A stretch of DNA of 16,548 nucleotides from Thermoplasmata archaeon (GCA_021827885.1 JAKAUD010000165.1:1-16548), one strand, 5' to 3'. Shown: positions 7,219 through 16,475, numbered from the stretch's first letter. Notes: generated from the sequence alone by a model not told the origin. Made by a program: numbers and translations.

Positions 7219-8212
7219 ATTAATTTACGCCATGAGTACACTTGGTGAAATCAAACTTGAAGATTTTTACGCTCTCTTGAATTCAATCACGATTGCTGAG
7301 ATTCGCGAGGAGGAAAGTTTAGGGATGGATTTTAGGCAACACATAATTCGCCTACTAGACAGTCTTGGTTATTGCGAGTTTGATTTTGAAAAAAGAAAGG
7401 TGTTCATGTGCCCACCTAGCTTGGTGAGACTTCCTAGTCCTGGACTACCAAAGGCAGTTCTTGTTGGAGCAAGAAACCCATCACTCATTAATAACTTAAA
7501 AAGTGCAGTTAGGATGGAGTATGGCAATGCAATTTTTTATAACATTCCTCAGCGGAGATTTGCAATAGACATCCCTGCCTTGATTTGCATAGAAGCTGAC
7601 AAAATAGAAACTCTACAGAAAATATCCGAATCCTGTCGCATTAACTCTGATTTGAAAACACCTGCTTCATGGAAACTTGCGAATACCTCTGAAGAATTGA
7701 GGGTGATGAAGAATAGTCTTAATTATACTGCAAGGAATTGGTCTTCCCAACCTTTAAAGGTTTTTGATATTGACAGATTAAAATTTATACCTGCTAGTGA
7801 AGAAAAGGAAGACTCCCTTACAGATTTCCTCAGTCCTATAACTAAGCAACACGTTCATTGGTTGTGGAGTAAATCTGGGGCCGCGGAGGTTGGTAAGGAT
7901 TGGGGTAGGTATATAGCATTGGAAATTGCAAAAAGAAGGGTGATTATATTCGACGAAAATAGTCTTCAATTAGCCATACCTTCATGGGTCCCACTTCCCA
8001 CGTTGCTAGCCAGGGCATTAACAATGTCAACTGGACTACCCCCAGATAACGTTAGAACTGGAAATCAGGCTATTGCAGATATTCCCTCAAATTACCCAAT
8101 GCAAGTATATTCTGGTGTCGAACACTCACTGGCTCATTTGATAGCTAGCAAGCTAAATCAGGATATTTTTTATCGTGATTTATCCACAAATTCAGGAGGC
8201 ATAATAAATTGA
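7208..8212 (+). CDS. Unrecognised 334-residue protein with possible winged-helix N-terminus (DruG position)
   Basis: No confident family assignment. Residues 1-75 read like a winged-helix domain: helices around ELIYAMSTLGEIKLEDFYALL and FRQHIIRLLDSLGYCEFD, then a strand pair, FDFEKRKVFMCPPSLVRLP. A segment KAVLVGARNPSLINNLKSAV (about 90-109) looks like an alpha/beta core. The rest (about 200-330) is mixed, with WVPLPTLLARALTMSTGLPPDN near the end. No catalytic motif, cysteine cluster or membrane segment stands out. The ATG at 7208 follows GGAG at 7194-7197; a GTG at 7199 is too close to that SD. Its stop overlaps the helicase start as TTGA, so the two are probably made in step and may form a complex. 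Possible roles are DNA or target recognition for the helicase, or control of the operon's own promoter. Confidence 0.8.
   Translation: MSNELIYAMSTLGEIKLEDFYALLNSITIAEIREEESLGMDFRQHIIRLLDSLGYCEFDFEKRKVFMCPPSLVRLPSPGLPKAVLVGARNPSLINNLKSAVRMEYGNAIFYNIPQRRFAIDIPALICIEADKIETLQKISESCRINSDLKTPASWKLANTSEELRVMKNSLNYTARNWSSQPLKVFDIDRLKFIPASEEKEDSLTDFLSPITKQHVHWLWSKSGAAEVGKDWGRYIALEIAKRRVIIFDENSLQLAIPSWVPLPTLLARALTMSTGLPPDNVRTGNQAIADIPSNYPMQVYSGVEHSLAHLIASKLNQDIFYRDLSTNSGGIIN
8194..8211 (+). promoter_or_regulatory. SD and TTG start of the giant helicase gene
   Basis: AGGAGG (8194-8199) lies nine bases before TTG (8209-8211), which overlaps the previous stop as TTGA. The encoded N-terminus (DPIGTFDDLK) looks like the family N-terminus, so the TTG is accepted over later ATGs. 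Confidence 0.75.
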
Positions 8213-11200
8213 TAGACCCCATTGGAACATTCGATGACCTGAAGCAAGATATAATCAGGTATGTAAAAACAGCTTTTTGCACACGCTTTCCAACGATCGA
8301 GACGGAGCGTGCAGGTAGACTAGGCATGAATGGCATGTTATCCCAAGAACCTTGGATTGAACCTTTACCGAATTATGTCTCAAGCCACAAGAAGATCAAC
8401 GATCTATCCGTTATTGATCTCCCTAATATGACAGGAAATGAAATGGAACTCTTCAAGGGTTTAGTTCAGTGTGGACTCTTCCGGGGTGATATAGAGCTTT
8501 ATCAACATCAGCAAGAAATGTTGCTTAATTCACTAAAGGGTAGAAATTGTGTCATTACTGCAGGAACAGGCTCAGGAAAAACCGAGTCATTCCTCCTTCC
8601 CCTCTTCGCACAGATTGCACGAGAAATCCCAAAGTGGGATAATCCCTCTAGTACTCATGCACATATCAATGATTGGTGGAAGGACAGGAAATGGAAAGCA
8701 GAATGCAAACAAGAACAGAAAAGTCCTAGAGTTCCCCAAAGAGGGCATGAATCAAGGCCAGCTGCAGTAAGGGGTCTTATATTATACCCTATGAACGCAC
8801 TAGTGGAGGATCAACTCACAAGACTTAGAAAATCTCTTGATTCCGAAGAAGCAAGAAAATGGCTGTCAATCAACACACCGGGAAACAAGATTTATCTGGG
8901 ACGGTACAACGGTGCAACTCCTGTTCCAGGGCACGAACTCAAGAAAAGAACCGGGGGTGGGTGGAAAGTTGACCAAGACAAGGTTGAGAAGCTTATCAGC
9001 GCTCTTAAGGAAGTAGAACTTAGTGCAGAAAAGGCTGAGGACTATGCGTCAGATGTTAGGAACAATGATCTCGACAAAAATGAAGTTAGGTATTTTTTTC
9101 CAAGACTCGATGGTGCTGAGATGCGATGTAGATGGGATATGCAGGAATTCCCTCCTGACATACTTATCACAAACTTTTCTATGCTTAGCATCATGTTGAT
9201 GAGGGAAGTGGATTCTGGCATCTTCACCAAGACAAAAAGTTGGCTAGAATGCCTTGATCTCCCTGAGGAAGAGAGGGAAGAGGAAAGAAAGAATCGTGTA
9301 TTTCACTTGATAATAGACGAACTGCATTTATACAGGGGAACAGCAGGAGCAGAAGTTGCATATCTTATCCGGCTTCTACTCTTAAGACTCGGATTGAAAG
9401 AAGGAGATCCACAATTAAGGATACTTGCCTCCAGTGCTTCTCTCGAAGCTAATGATCCTGAAAGCATTACTTTCCTTCAGGATTTTTTTGGACTTAAAAC
9501 ATATATGAACATTGTCGAAGGGCATCAGGAAAATCTACCTACTGCTGATATTTCGATAGATGATCTTCCAATCGAGTCTCTCATCCACATTTCAAGGCAT
9601 GCAGGTACCTCACCAACTCATTGGGATGATGCTCTTAAGGAGGCATATAAATTGGCTACCGGTAAAATATCGTCAAACCCAATTGACTTTTTGAATCTGA
9701 TCAATACTCCTAAAACTAGAATATCCATACTGAAGACTTTTGGGGTCAATGGAAAATCAAGGGCCATATCCTTTTCTGATTTTTCAGAAAGACTTCTTGA
9801 ACATAATTCTAGTGAAAATCAGGAAGCTTCACGCGGCTTACTGATAGCAAGAGGGCTTTTCGACGTATATAACGTTGACACAATTCTCCCTGCCTTTAGA
9901 CTACATTATTTCTATAAAAACATTGATGGACTGTGGGCATCAACACACAGCAGTCAGGTCTATGATGATGGGCGGCCAGTAGGAGAACTCTATATGTCAC
10001 CAAAACTTATCTCTAATGGCAGAATTTTAAAGAATTCTGTGGAGAAACTTCCAGATGGGAATGAATTATGGAATGAGTTAACTCACAGGGGATATATCGA
10101 TGAATGGGGTGTTTTGTCTGGGAATATCGATGCATCAAGCAGTCCCGATTCCCTTTTGTTGGGGGATAACTTTTCTAACCACAAGGAACTTATATTTAAA
10201 ATCTTGAGTGATGCGCATTCCCATCATTACAGAGTACTTGAACTACTTTATTGTGATCAATGTGGGACGGTTTTCTACGGAGGTGATAGAAGCCCAATTG
10301 GAAATGGGAGTATCGAGATGCTACTTTACACTCATGATATTGAATCGATACCTGAAAGACAAGCTGCAAAGTTAGTGGAGAGAAGATCATACGAAGAATA
10401 TGCTATTTTTTGGCCTCAAGGAGAGCAAGAGTATGCTAAACCAAATCATTGGAGGCCAATACGAGGTGATCATAATCACTGGGCCAACTGGACACCAGCA
10501 AGCCTCAACTCGTTGACAGGTCAGGTGGAACTTGAACATGAATCCGCCCTAGAAGACCCTGAAAATTGGGTTAAAGGTTACTTATACATTATGGAACCAT
10601 CTCCTAGCGAAAGTGGCGAATATAATGCACTTCCAGGGGTATGCCCGGCTTGCAATGCAGATTATTCAAATAGGAAAAGTAGGTCTTCACCCGTTAGAGG
10701 ATTCCGCACGGGTTTCTACAAGATGAGCCAGATGTTAGCAAAAAGCCTGTTCTACAGGCTTTCTAGCAGCAATTTAGATAACAACAAACTGGTTGTTTTC
10801 TCTGATAGTAGACAAGATGCCGCTGAAATCGCGAATGGAATTGAGCGAAATCATTATGAAGATTTGATAAGGGAAATTGTATATGACGAATTGAGGCAAG
10901 AAGCAATCGGTTTGCCAGAGCTGTTGCAGAATTTGGAGTCAGGAAGCAGCCTTGGATCATTTGCAACCGCTTATGTTGAATCGCATGGTGACGCCAAGGA
11001 CGAAATAATCAACCTATTGCGCATGGCAAATGCCAAAAACCAACCTATGTTCCAGAAATACATAGATGATGCACGATTAAGGATAGAAGAGATAAGGACT
11101 ATTGGGGCTAAGAGGAGCATTGCAATTTCATCATTGCTCCCTGAAAGTCATAATATGGGACCAATTGTCAAGAATCTGCTGAAACTTGGGGTTAATCCGA

Positions 11201-14151
11201 GTGGCAGTACAATAGATTTGCAAACTTTTGAATGGTCCGGAATTGAGCATTTCTGGACAGAGATTTTTGATTTCCAAAATCTGGAATGGAACAAAAATGT
11301 CCAAGAAATGGATATTTCTAATGCCAGGATTGCGATTCGAAATCATATAACAAAATCTATTGCTCATTTGTTATTTAGCAGGCTATACTTCTCATTTGAA
11401 TCATCAGGACTTGGTTGGGCAACCTTTTCAAATGTAGATTCGGTAATAAACAAATATTCAGGAAAAATGGACAGGCAAGTATTCCGAGAGGCATGTGATT
11501 CAACAATAAGGATTCTTGGAGATATTTATCGCTTCTTCCAGATCGATTCAAGATATTTTACAAATCCAATCACAGACGCTTCAATGTTTCCCAAGAAGAT
11601 AAAAAATTTCCTTAAAAAAGTAGGGCAAGAGAACAACATTGAAGTTGGTATTCTAGGGGAACAAATATTCCGTGCCCTGGGTGAAGCAGGCCATAACAAC
11701 GCCATACTTGAGACAGAGAAATTGGTTGTGGTGGTTTCGACAGCGAACGGGCCTGCCTGGATATGTGAACGATGCAAAAGACCACATTTGCATGCATCTG
11801 CAGGTGTCTGCACTAATTGTACATCTTCCCTACCAAATAAGCCAAATGGAGAGTGCAAGAACCTCTGGGATTCAAACTATCTGTCGTGGTCAGTCTCTCA
11901 AGGCAGGCATCCTATTCGCATTCATTGTGAAGAATTAACAGCACAGACTGATAACCAACTTGAGAGACAGAGGAAATTTAGGGGGTTTATTGTAACTGGG
12001 CAGAACGATGACAGGAGCGATATACGCGAAGTAGAAACTATAGATCTCTTGAGTGTCACAACGACAATGGAGGTGGGAGTGGATATTGGAAACCTGCAAG
12101 CTGTAATGCTTGCAAATATGCCACCCATGCGGTTCAATTACCAGCAAAGGGTTGGAAGGGCTGGAAGAAGGAAACAAGCGTATTCTGTTGCTCTTACATT
12201 ATGTCGAGACAGGAGTCATGATAAATATTATTTCAGCAATCCAGTAAAAATTACAAGTGAAGCTCCACCTGTTCCTTTCCTTGCAATGAAACAACCGCGT
12301 ATTATAAAGAGATTATTGGCAAAGGAGTGCCTAAGGCGTGCCTTTATATATGCAGGGGTTTCTTGGGAAGATTTCCCAGATGGAACTGATGTTCACGGCG
12401 AGTTTGGATATTCTATTGATCGCAAAAAGGAAGCTGGTTGGGAACAAAATAAGACCAAGATTCTTTGGTGGTTGTCAAACAATGAAGATTCAGAACGTGA
12501 AATTCTTAAGGCACTTATAAACAGTGAGGATGAAAACTTAATAAATTGGCTCAAAAGTGAGTTGCCAAAGGAAATAGACGATGTAGTCTCAAACACTGAA
12601 ATAACAGGAGAAGGACTTGCTGAGAGGCTCGCAGAGGGGGCTATTTTACCTATGTATGGAATGCCGTCAAGAACACGACTTTTATATCATGGGTTGAAGG
12701 GAAATAAGGAATTCACTATTGACAGGGATTTAGAAATCTCTATTACTGAGTTTGCTCCGGGTTCCCAGAAAGTTAAGGATAAAGCCATCCTAACCTCAAT
12801 TGGTTTTACTGCTCCATTACATTTCAATAATCGATGGTGGTCTCCATTGCAGGAAGATCCCCTTCCATTCCGGAGATGGATGCAACGATGCAAGGTTTGT
12901 GGATTCACCGTCAGCAAATTAGAACAGACTAATCCCACCAAATGCAGTAATTGTGATATTCCAGCAGATGAGAGAAACTTATTTTCAGAATTTCAGATAG
13001 CAACACCACAAGCTTATCGAACCGACTTGTCAAGAGGAAAGGATGCGTCAGAAGACGAGGAAGTTTGGTTTTCAATTCCCTCTTCGCTTGTAGAATCGAC
13101 CAATTCCCAAATTTTTAAAAGTTTAGCTGGGACAAACTGTTCAATATCGATTTCCGAAGAGGGAAGAGTTTGGAGAGTCAATGACAATAGGGGGATGCAG
13201 TTTCGCGGAAGCATCGTTAGTACTCCACCACCTCCCACAACAATGAACGGACGCAGACCATATAAACTTGACCATCAATGGATAGCTGAAAAATATCAGG
13301 AGGGGAATGGAACACCACGAAACATGGAAAGGCTATCATTGTCTGCTGGGAAAACTACTGAAATACTTCGAATCAAACCAGTTGACGTTCAGAGAGGTCT
13401 CCTAATAGACTTCGCTGGAGCAGATGGGACAATAAATGGGGCAATAAGGGCTGGCATAATCTCTGCCGGGCACCTCATACAAAGAGTAATTGCTGACAGA
13501 CTTGATATTGATCCAGATGAAATTGAAATGGGTAACTTGGTTAGACGGCAATTAGCAGCTTCAAAATGGATCTCCGAGATTGTTCTCTCAGACACACTTC
13601 CGAACGGTGCAGGTTTTGTAAACTGGGCTTCTAAGAACTTCGAAATAATTTTAAAAAATGCCTGTAAACCCGAAGATGCCACATCATATGCTGGGCAAAT
13701 ACTGAGTATGTCCCATGCGGCAAGGTGCGACTCTTCCTGCTATGATTGTCTGAAAACTTATAGAAACATGTCGTTCCATGGGCTTCTTGATTGGAGACTT
13801 GCTATAAATTATATAAGGATACTAAACGACATGAATTATAAGGTCGGTCTAGATGGGGAATTTCAGACTCCAGAGCTAAGTGGATGGTTGGAATCTGCAT
13901 TTAAAGCTCGCGATGTATTTGTTCAAAGCTTTAATGGATATTCCAAAATTAAGTTGGGAATTCTTCCTGGGATAACTGCAGGAAACAAGACGTTTGTATT
14001 GGTTCACCCATACTGGGATTTTCGTAGACCTACTGGCATCCTTGCTGAGGCCATTGCAGATGCAAAAAACGGAGTAAATGCTCCTATGAACACTTTTGAT
14101 CTGATAAGGAGACCGGGATGGTACCGTATGTATCTATCTAGGCAGGTATAA
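8209..14151 (+). CDS. druE: Giant SF2 DEAD/DEAH-type helicase with DUF1998 module (DruE-like)
   Basis: A 1980-residue ATP-dependent helicase or translocase. Core motifs: YQHQQEML (Q-motif region), Walker A TAGTGSGKTE (K124), LYPMNALVEDQ (Ia), TNFSML (Ib), DELH (370-373), SSAS (408-411), VVFSDSRQDA (about 862-871), EVGVDIG (1288-1294) and QQRVGRAGRR (1312 on). CxxC pairs occur at C682/C685 and C812/C815. Four-cysteine zinc sites are at C1186/C1189/C1201/C1204 and C1561/C1564/C1579/C1582. The C-terminal DUF1998 part ends in CDSSCYDCLKTYRN (C1840, C1844, C1847). Insertions between motifs III and IV and between IV and V account for the length. DUF1998 helicases include MrfA, DISARM DrmA/DrmB-type proteins and DruE; the length near 2000, the single polypeptide and the neighbours favour DruE. 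It is intact. Expected role: DNA-dependent engine of the defence complex. The helicase call is certain; the DruE assignment is by architecture only. Confidence 0.92.
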   Translation: MIDPIGTFDDLKQDIIRYVKTAFCTRFPTIETERAGRLGMNGMLSQEPWIEPLPNYVSSHKKINDLSVIDLPNMTGNEMELFKGLVQCGLFRGDIELYQHQQEMLLNSLKGRNCVITAGTGSGKTESFLLPLFAQIAREIPKWDNPSSTHAHINDWWKDRKWKAECKQEQKSPRVPQRGHESRPAAVRGLILYPMNALVEDQLTRLRKSLDSEEARKWLSINTPGNKIYLGRYNGATPVPGHELKKRTGGGWKVDQDKVEKLISALKEVELSAEKAEDYASDVRNNDLDKNEVRYFFPRLDGAEMRCRWDMQEFPPDILITNFSMLSIMLMREVDSGIFTKTKSWLECLDLPEEEREEERKNRVFHLIIDELHLYRGTAGAEVAYLIRLLLLRLGLKEGDPQLRILASSASLEANDPESITFLQDFFGLKTYMNIVEGHQENLPTADISIDDLPIESLIHISRHAGTSPTHWDDALKEAYKLATGKISSNPIDFLNLINTPKTRISILKTFGVNGKSRAISFSDFSERLLEHNSSENQEASRGLLIARGLFDVYNVDTILPAFRLHYFYKNIDGLWASTHSSQVYDDGRPVGELYMSPKLISNGRILKNSVEKLPDGNELWNELTHRGYIDEWGVLSGNIDASSSPDSLLLGDNFSNHKELIFKILSDAHSHHYRVLELLYCDQCGTVFYGGDRSPIGNGSIEMLLYTHDIESIPERQAAKLVERRSYEEYAIFWPQGEQEYAKPNHWRPIRGDHNHWANWTPASLNSLTGQVELEHESALEDPENWVKGYLYIMEPSPSESGEYNALPGVCPACNADYSNRKSRSSPVRGFRTGFYKMSQMLAKSLFYRLSSSNLDNNKLVVFSDSRQDAAEIANGIERNHYEDLIREIVYDELRQEAIGLPELLQNLESGSSLGSFATAYVESHGDAKDEIINLLRMANAKNQPMFQKYIDDARLRIEEIRTIGAKRSIAISSLLPESHNMGPIVKNLLKLGVNPSGSTIDLQTFEWSGIEHFWTEIFDFQNLEWNKNVQEMDISNARIAIRNHITKSIAHLLFSRLYFSFESSGLGWATFSNVDSVINKYSGKMDRQVFREACDSTIRILGDIYRFFQIDSRYFTNPITDASMFPKKIKNFLKKVGQENNIEVGILGEQIFRALGEAGHNNAILETEKLVVVVSTANGPAWICERCKRPHLHASAGVCTNCTSSLPNKPNGECKNLWDSNYLSWSVSQGRHPIRIHCEELTAQTDNQLERQRKFRGFIVTGQNDDRSDIREVETIDLLSVTTTMEVGVDIGNLQAVMLANMPPMRFNYQQRVGRAGRRKQAYSVALTLCRDRSHDKYYFSNPVKITSEAPPVPFLAMKQPRIIKRLLAKECLRRAFIYAGVSWEDFPDGTDVHGEFGYSIDRKKEAGWEQNKTKILWWLSNNEDSEREILKALINSEDENLINWLKSELPKEIDDVVSNTEITGEGLAERLAEGAILPMYGMPSRTRLLYHGLKGNKEFTIDRDLEISITEFAPGSQKVKDKAILTSIGFTAPLHFNNRWWSPLQEDPLPFRRWMQRCKVCGFTVSKLEQTNPTKCSNCDIPADERNLFSEFQIATPQAYRTDLSRGKDASEDEEVWFSIPSSLVESTNSQIFKSLAGTNCSISISEEGRVWRVNDNRGMQFRGSIVSTPPPPTTMNGRRPYKLDHQWIAEKYQEGNGTPRNMERLSLSAGKTTEILRIKPVDVQRGLLIDFAGADGTINGAIRAGIISAGHLIQRVIADRLDIDPDEIEMGNLVRRQLAASKWISEIVLSDTLPNGAGFVNWASKNFEIILKNACKPEDATSYAGQILSMSHAARCDSSCYDCLKTYRNMSFHGLLDWRLAINYIRILNDMNYKVGLDGEFQTPELSGWLESAFKARDVFVQSFNGYSKIKLGILPGITAGNKTFVLVHPYWDFRRPTGILAEAIADAKNGVNAPMNTFDLIRRPGWYRMYLSRQV

Positions 14152-14157
14152 AAGAAA

Positions 14158-15213
14158 ATGAATGCACCGATCAAAAGGATATCTCCAAGCACTGTTCACT
14201 CATTTTATCAATGTCCATTAAGAGAAGTCCTAAGATCAAACAAGGAACCCACTCTTCTACCATTTTTTCCGTCAGCGAGGTTAGGAATTGCGATACATGC
14301 AGTTCTGGAAGAAGCAGCCAAAGGAAATATTAAGAATATGTCATCGTTCGAGGAGCAATGGTCTATCCAAGTCGGTCGCGTGGAGAATATAATGGAAAAA
14401 CTAGTCAGTGAAAAACACCTTGTCCCCCTTGCAGATTCTGAACGCACATACGAAGTTAAAAAAATAAGGACTTGGAATATGATTAAAAATGAATTTGTGA
14501 CACCTCACGTAGGCAACAAATTTCCATCTGTGTCCATGGAAAAGTGGCTAGAATCAGCATCTACAAAGGTTAGAGGAAGGATAGATCTCTTAATCATTGG
14601 AGAAAGTGGGGCTGAGATAATAGATTACAAGACTGGAGATATAATAGATGAGAATGGAAATCCTAAGGATGAGTATCAATTACAAATGAAGATTTATGCA
14701 GCACTTTATCATGACAATTACTCCGAGTGGCCTAAAAAATTAACAATAATTGGGCTCAATCAAGAAAGATACAATATTAATTTCACTCCAGAAGAGTGTC
14801 AGAAATTAATTCTGAATCTTGAAAGCAAGCTTGATTCAATAAATCAGATAATTATGAGCATCGAACCAATTTTTAAGCTAGCAACACCCTCTCCAAATGC
14901 TTGCAGATTCTGCATGTATCGTCCTTCTTGCCGACCTTATTGGAGAGAAAGGAATAATTCAGGAGATTGGCCAAATGATATCGCTGGGAGAGTTGTAGAG
15001 ATGACAATATCAGGAATAGGTCTTGTAAGAGTCGTTGTTGAAAACAATGGAGTACGATACATTATCAGGGGACTTTCCAAACGTCAATCATTGCTTGCCC
15101 AAAATCCTGTGAATATAATGGTATGCAACCTTAGCATGGATCATTTTTCTGGTCAATTCTTAGAAAACCAGATGACCATGGTTTTCGAAGAAAAATTTGA
15201 CATTTCAATATAA
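14158..15213 (+). CDS. RecB/Cas4-type PD-(D/E)XK nuclease with Fe-S-type cysteines
   Basis: A 351-residue nuclease of the PDDEXK_1 (RecB/AddB C-terminal/Cas4) superfamily. Visible motifs are GIAIHAVLE (H47), GRIDLLII (D143), IIDYKTG (D156-x-K158) and YQLQMKIYA (Q174, Q176). One cysteine before the core (C19 in YQCPLRE) and three after it (C249, C252, C258 in CRFCMYRPSC) form the four-cysteine pattern that holds a 4Fe-4S cluster in AddB and Cas4 relatives. A beta-rich tail (about 270-350, AGRVVEMTISGIGLVRVVVE...) looks like an extra OB- or SH3-like domain. It is longer than typical Cas4 (about 200 residues), and no cas genes are nearby. It starts six bases after the helicase stop, so it is in the same operon and likely degrades DNA unwound by the helicase. 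Every catalytic residue I look for is present. Confidence 0.92.
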   Translation: MNAPIKRISPSTVHSFYQCPLREVLRSNKEPTLLPFFPSARLGIAIHAVLEEAAKGNIKNMSSFEEQWSIQVGRVENIMEKLVSEKHLVPLADSERTYEVKKIRTWNMIKNEFVTPHVGNKFPSVSMEKWLESASTKVRGRIDLLIIGESGAEIIDYKTGDIIDENGNPKDEYQLQMKIYAALYHDNYSEWPKKLTIIGLNQERYNINFTPEECQKLILNLESKLDSINQIIMSIEPIFKLATPSPNACRFCMYRPSCRPYWRERNNSGDWPNDIAGRVVEMTISGIGLVRVVVENNGVRYIIRGLSKRQSLLAQNPVNIMVCNLSMDHFSGQFLENQMTMVFEEKFDISI

Positions 15214-15230
15214 AAATGCAAAAGCATTTT
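15213..15230 (+). terminator. Hairpin at the end of the helicase-nuclease operon
   Basis: AAAATGC (15213-15219), a loop of four A, then GCATTTT (15224-15230) make a 7-bp stem overlapping the nuclease stop codon and ending in T4. Archaeal termination usually needs only a T run, so a role in mRNA 3'-end formation is tentative. The remaining bases up to corA (15231-15327) show nothing clear. Confidence 0.4.
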
Positions 15231-15327
15231 GAGGTATGGATTTATGCAGGTCTGAGAAATTCAATAATAATATATTTCAAATCTGTGGGGAATTATAGGA
15301 AAACAAGAGACAAAAGTGATTCTGAGT

Positions 15328-16344
15328 TCATACCCAGCCACGTTTTCTGAATATTAAAAGAAGGACTGACGATATAAGCAGCATGACCACTACCATTCCA
15401 TAGAACCCATAGATAGAAGATGAAGCAGGTTCGTAAAATCCTTTTGTGAAGTTCATTCCATAGAAACCAGTCAGGAATGTAAGTGGAAGGAATATGGTGG
15501 CCACTAAGGTCAGCAACCTCAGTATATTATCGGTATACGCTGATCTAAGGGTGAAATACAAATCCCTGATATCACCTGCTCTAAGAGTATACGAATCTAG
15601 GGCCTCAATCATCTGGAATGTGTGATCATAGATATCCCTGAAATCATGGGACAGATCAGGCGACAGAAACTTTATTGCATCATTCTGAGCAAGGGACATC
15701 ACATCCCTGTGCTGTGTTAAAGTGATTCTAAGATTTCCCATCTCCGATCTGGCCCGGGAAATGAAGGCCATTATATTTTTCAGGTCATTAAGCTCCTTGG
15801 ATGTGATATTATCAAAGTCCAGCAGATCAACCCTGACCGAAACAAGCCAGTTCTCCATGTCAGAAAGTGCGCTGAAGAAAGAATCCACAGAAAAATCAAA
15901 TACCTGGTGCATCACTAGTGAAGGGAAATTTTTCTCCTTCTTGATAGTCTTGGCACGGTTCCCAATGGAATCAATAGAATGCTGCACCACAGAAGAAGGA
16001 TTCTGGTGGAGTGTCAGCATTCCATTCTCCATCAGTATTAGAAATACCTCCTCTGTATCATAACTGAATTCATCTTTTCCCGTTTTAGTGACATTTTTTG
16101 ATACCATGAAGGTATAGCCAGGATAATCCTCTATCTTCACCCTCTGTTTCCCTGCATTGATATCCTCCACTGTCAGGGGATCGATGGAAAATCTCTTCTC
16201 AATATAATTAAGAAAATCAGGTGTGAAGCCTTCCACATCCGCCCAGAACAGATCGTCTGGCCCGATCTGGTCCATTATTGAAATGTCTGTTCCTGAAGAG
16301 GCCCCAATAACCTTTCCGGATAATTTTGAAACAGTTATCTTCAC
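15328..16344 (-). CDS. corA: CorA-family magnesium/divalent cation channel
   Basis: A 338-residue CorA (2-TM-GxN) protein, a homopentameric Mg2+ channel of the cytoplasmic membrane. The soluble N-terminal domain contains the family's WADVEGFTPDFLNYIEKRFSIDPLTVEDI-type segment and is followed by long helices (about 140-275). The first membrane helix (about 278-296) runs into the signature YGMNF (G296-M297-N298). The second (about 311-331) ends in a basic tail, FRKRGWV. Length and motifs are normal. The start is GTG at 16344, with a TATA-like box centred about 27 bases upstream, so the transcript is probably leaderless. It lies tail-to-tail with the nuclease gene and has no evident link to the defence locus; it is probably core chromosome flanking it. 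Confidence 0.95.
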   Translation of the reverse strand: MKITVSKLSGKVIGASSGTDISIMDQIGPDDLFWADVEGFTPDFLNYIEKRFSIDPLTVEDINAGKQRVKIEDYPGYTFMVSKNVTKTGKDEFSYDTEEVFLILMENGMLTLHQNPSSVVQHSIDSIGNRAKTIKKEKNFPSLVMHQVFDFSVDSFFSALSDMENWLVSVRVDLLDFDNITSKELNDLKNIMAFISRARSEMGNLRITLTQHRDVMSLAQNDAIKFLSPDLSHDFRDIYDHTFQMIEALDSYTLRAGDIRDLYFTLRSAYTDNILRLLTLVATIFLPLTFLTGFYGMNFTKGFYEPASSSIYGFYGMVVVMLLISSVLLLIFRKRGWV

Positions 16345-16366
16345 TAAAATCCTAAGTCATAATTCT

Positions 16367-16377
16367 AAATATAATTT
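16367..16377 (-). promoter_or_regulatory. TATA-like box of corA
   Basis: On the minus strand the sequence reads AATTATATTTA, centred about 27 bases before the GTG at 16344. That is the spacing for a leaderless archaeal transcript starting at the first codon. Confidence 0.55.
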
Positions 16378-16402
16378 TTCAGGGAATCAGAAAATATCCT
16401 TC

Positions 16403-16429
16403 ATCTGTTTAATTGAAACTGAAACAGAT
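16403..16429. repeat. Inverted repeat in the corA divergent spacer
   Basis: ATCTGTTT (16403-16410) and AAACAGAT (16422-16429) are exact reverse complements with an 11-base spacer, between the two divergent promoters of corA and the gene at 16476. It may be an operator shared by both genes; short arms make chance possible. Confidence 0.4.
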
Positions 16430-16438
16430 TCAGGTGAA

Positions 16439-16448
16439 TTTTATTAAG
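16439..16448 (+). promoter_or_regulatory. TATA-like box of the right-edge gene
   Basis: TTTTATTAAG centred near 16443, about 33 bases before ATG 16476. This would put transcription start a few bases ahead of the ATG. Assigned by position and composition. Confidence 0.35.
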
Positions 16449-16475
16449 AATCAGAACATAAACAACAGATTGAAC

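Noticed and set aside
10763..12177. Short open frames on the minus strand opposite the helicase gene
   Set aside because: They are compositional shadows of the helicase coding frame, without SDs, domains or promoter signals.
14158..15213. Calling the nuclease Cas4
   Set aside because: It is about 150 residues longer, has a C-terminal beta-rich extension, and no CRISPR array or other cas gene is present.
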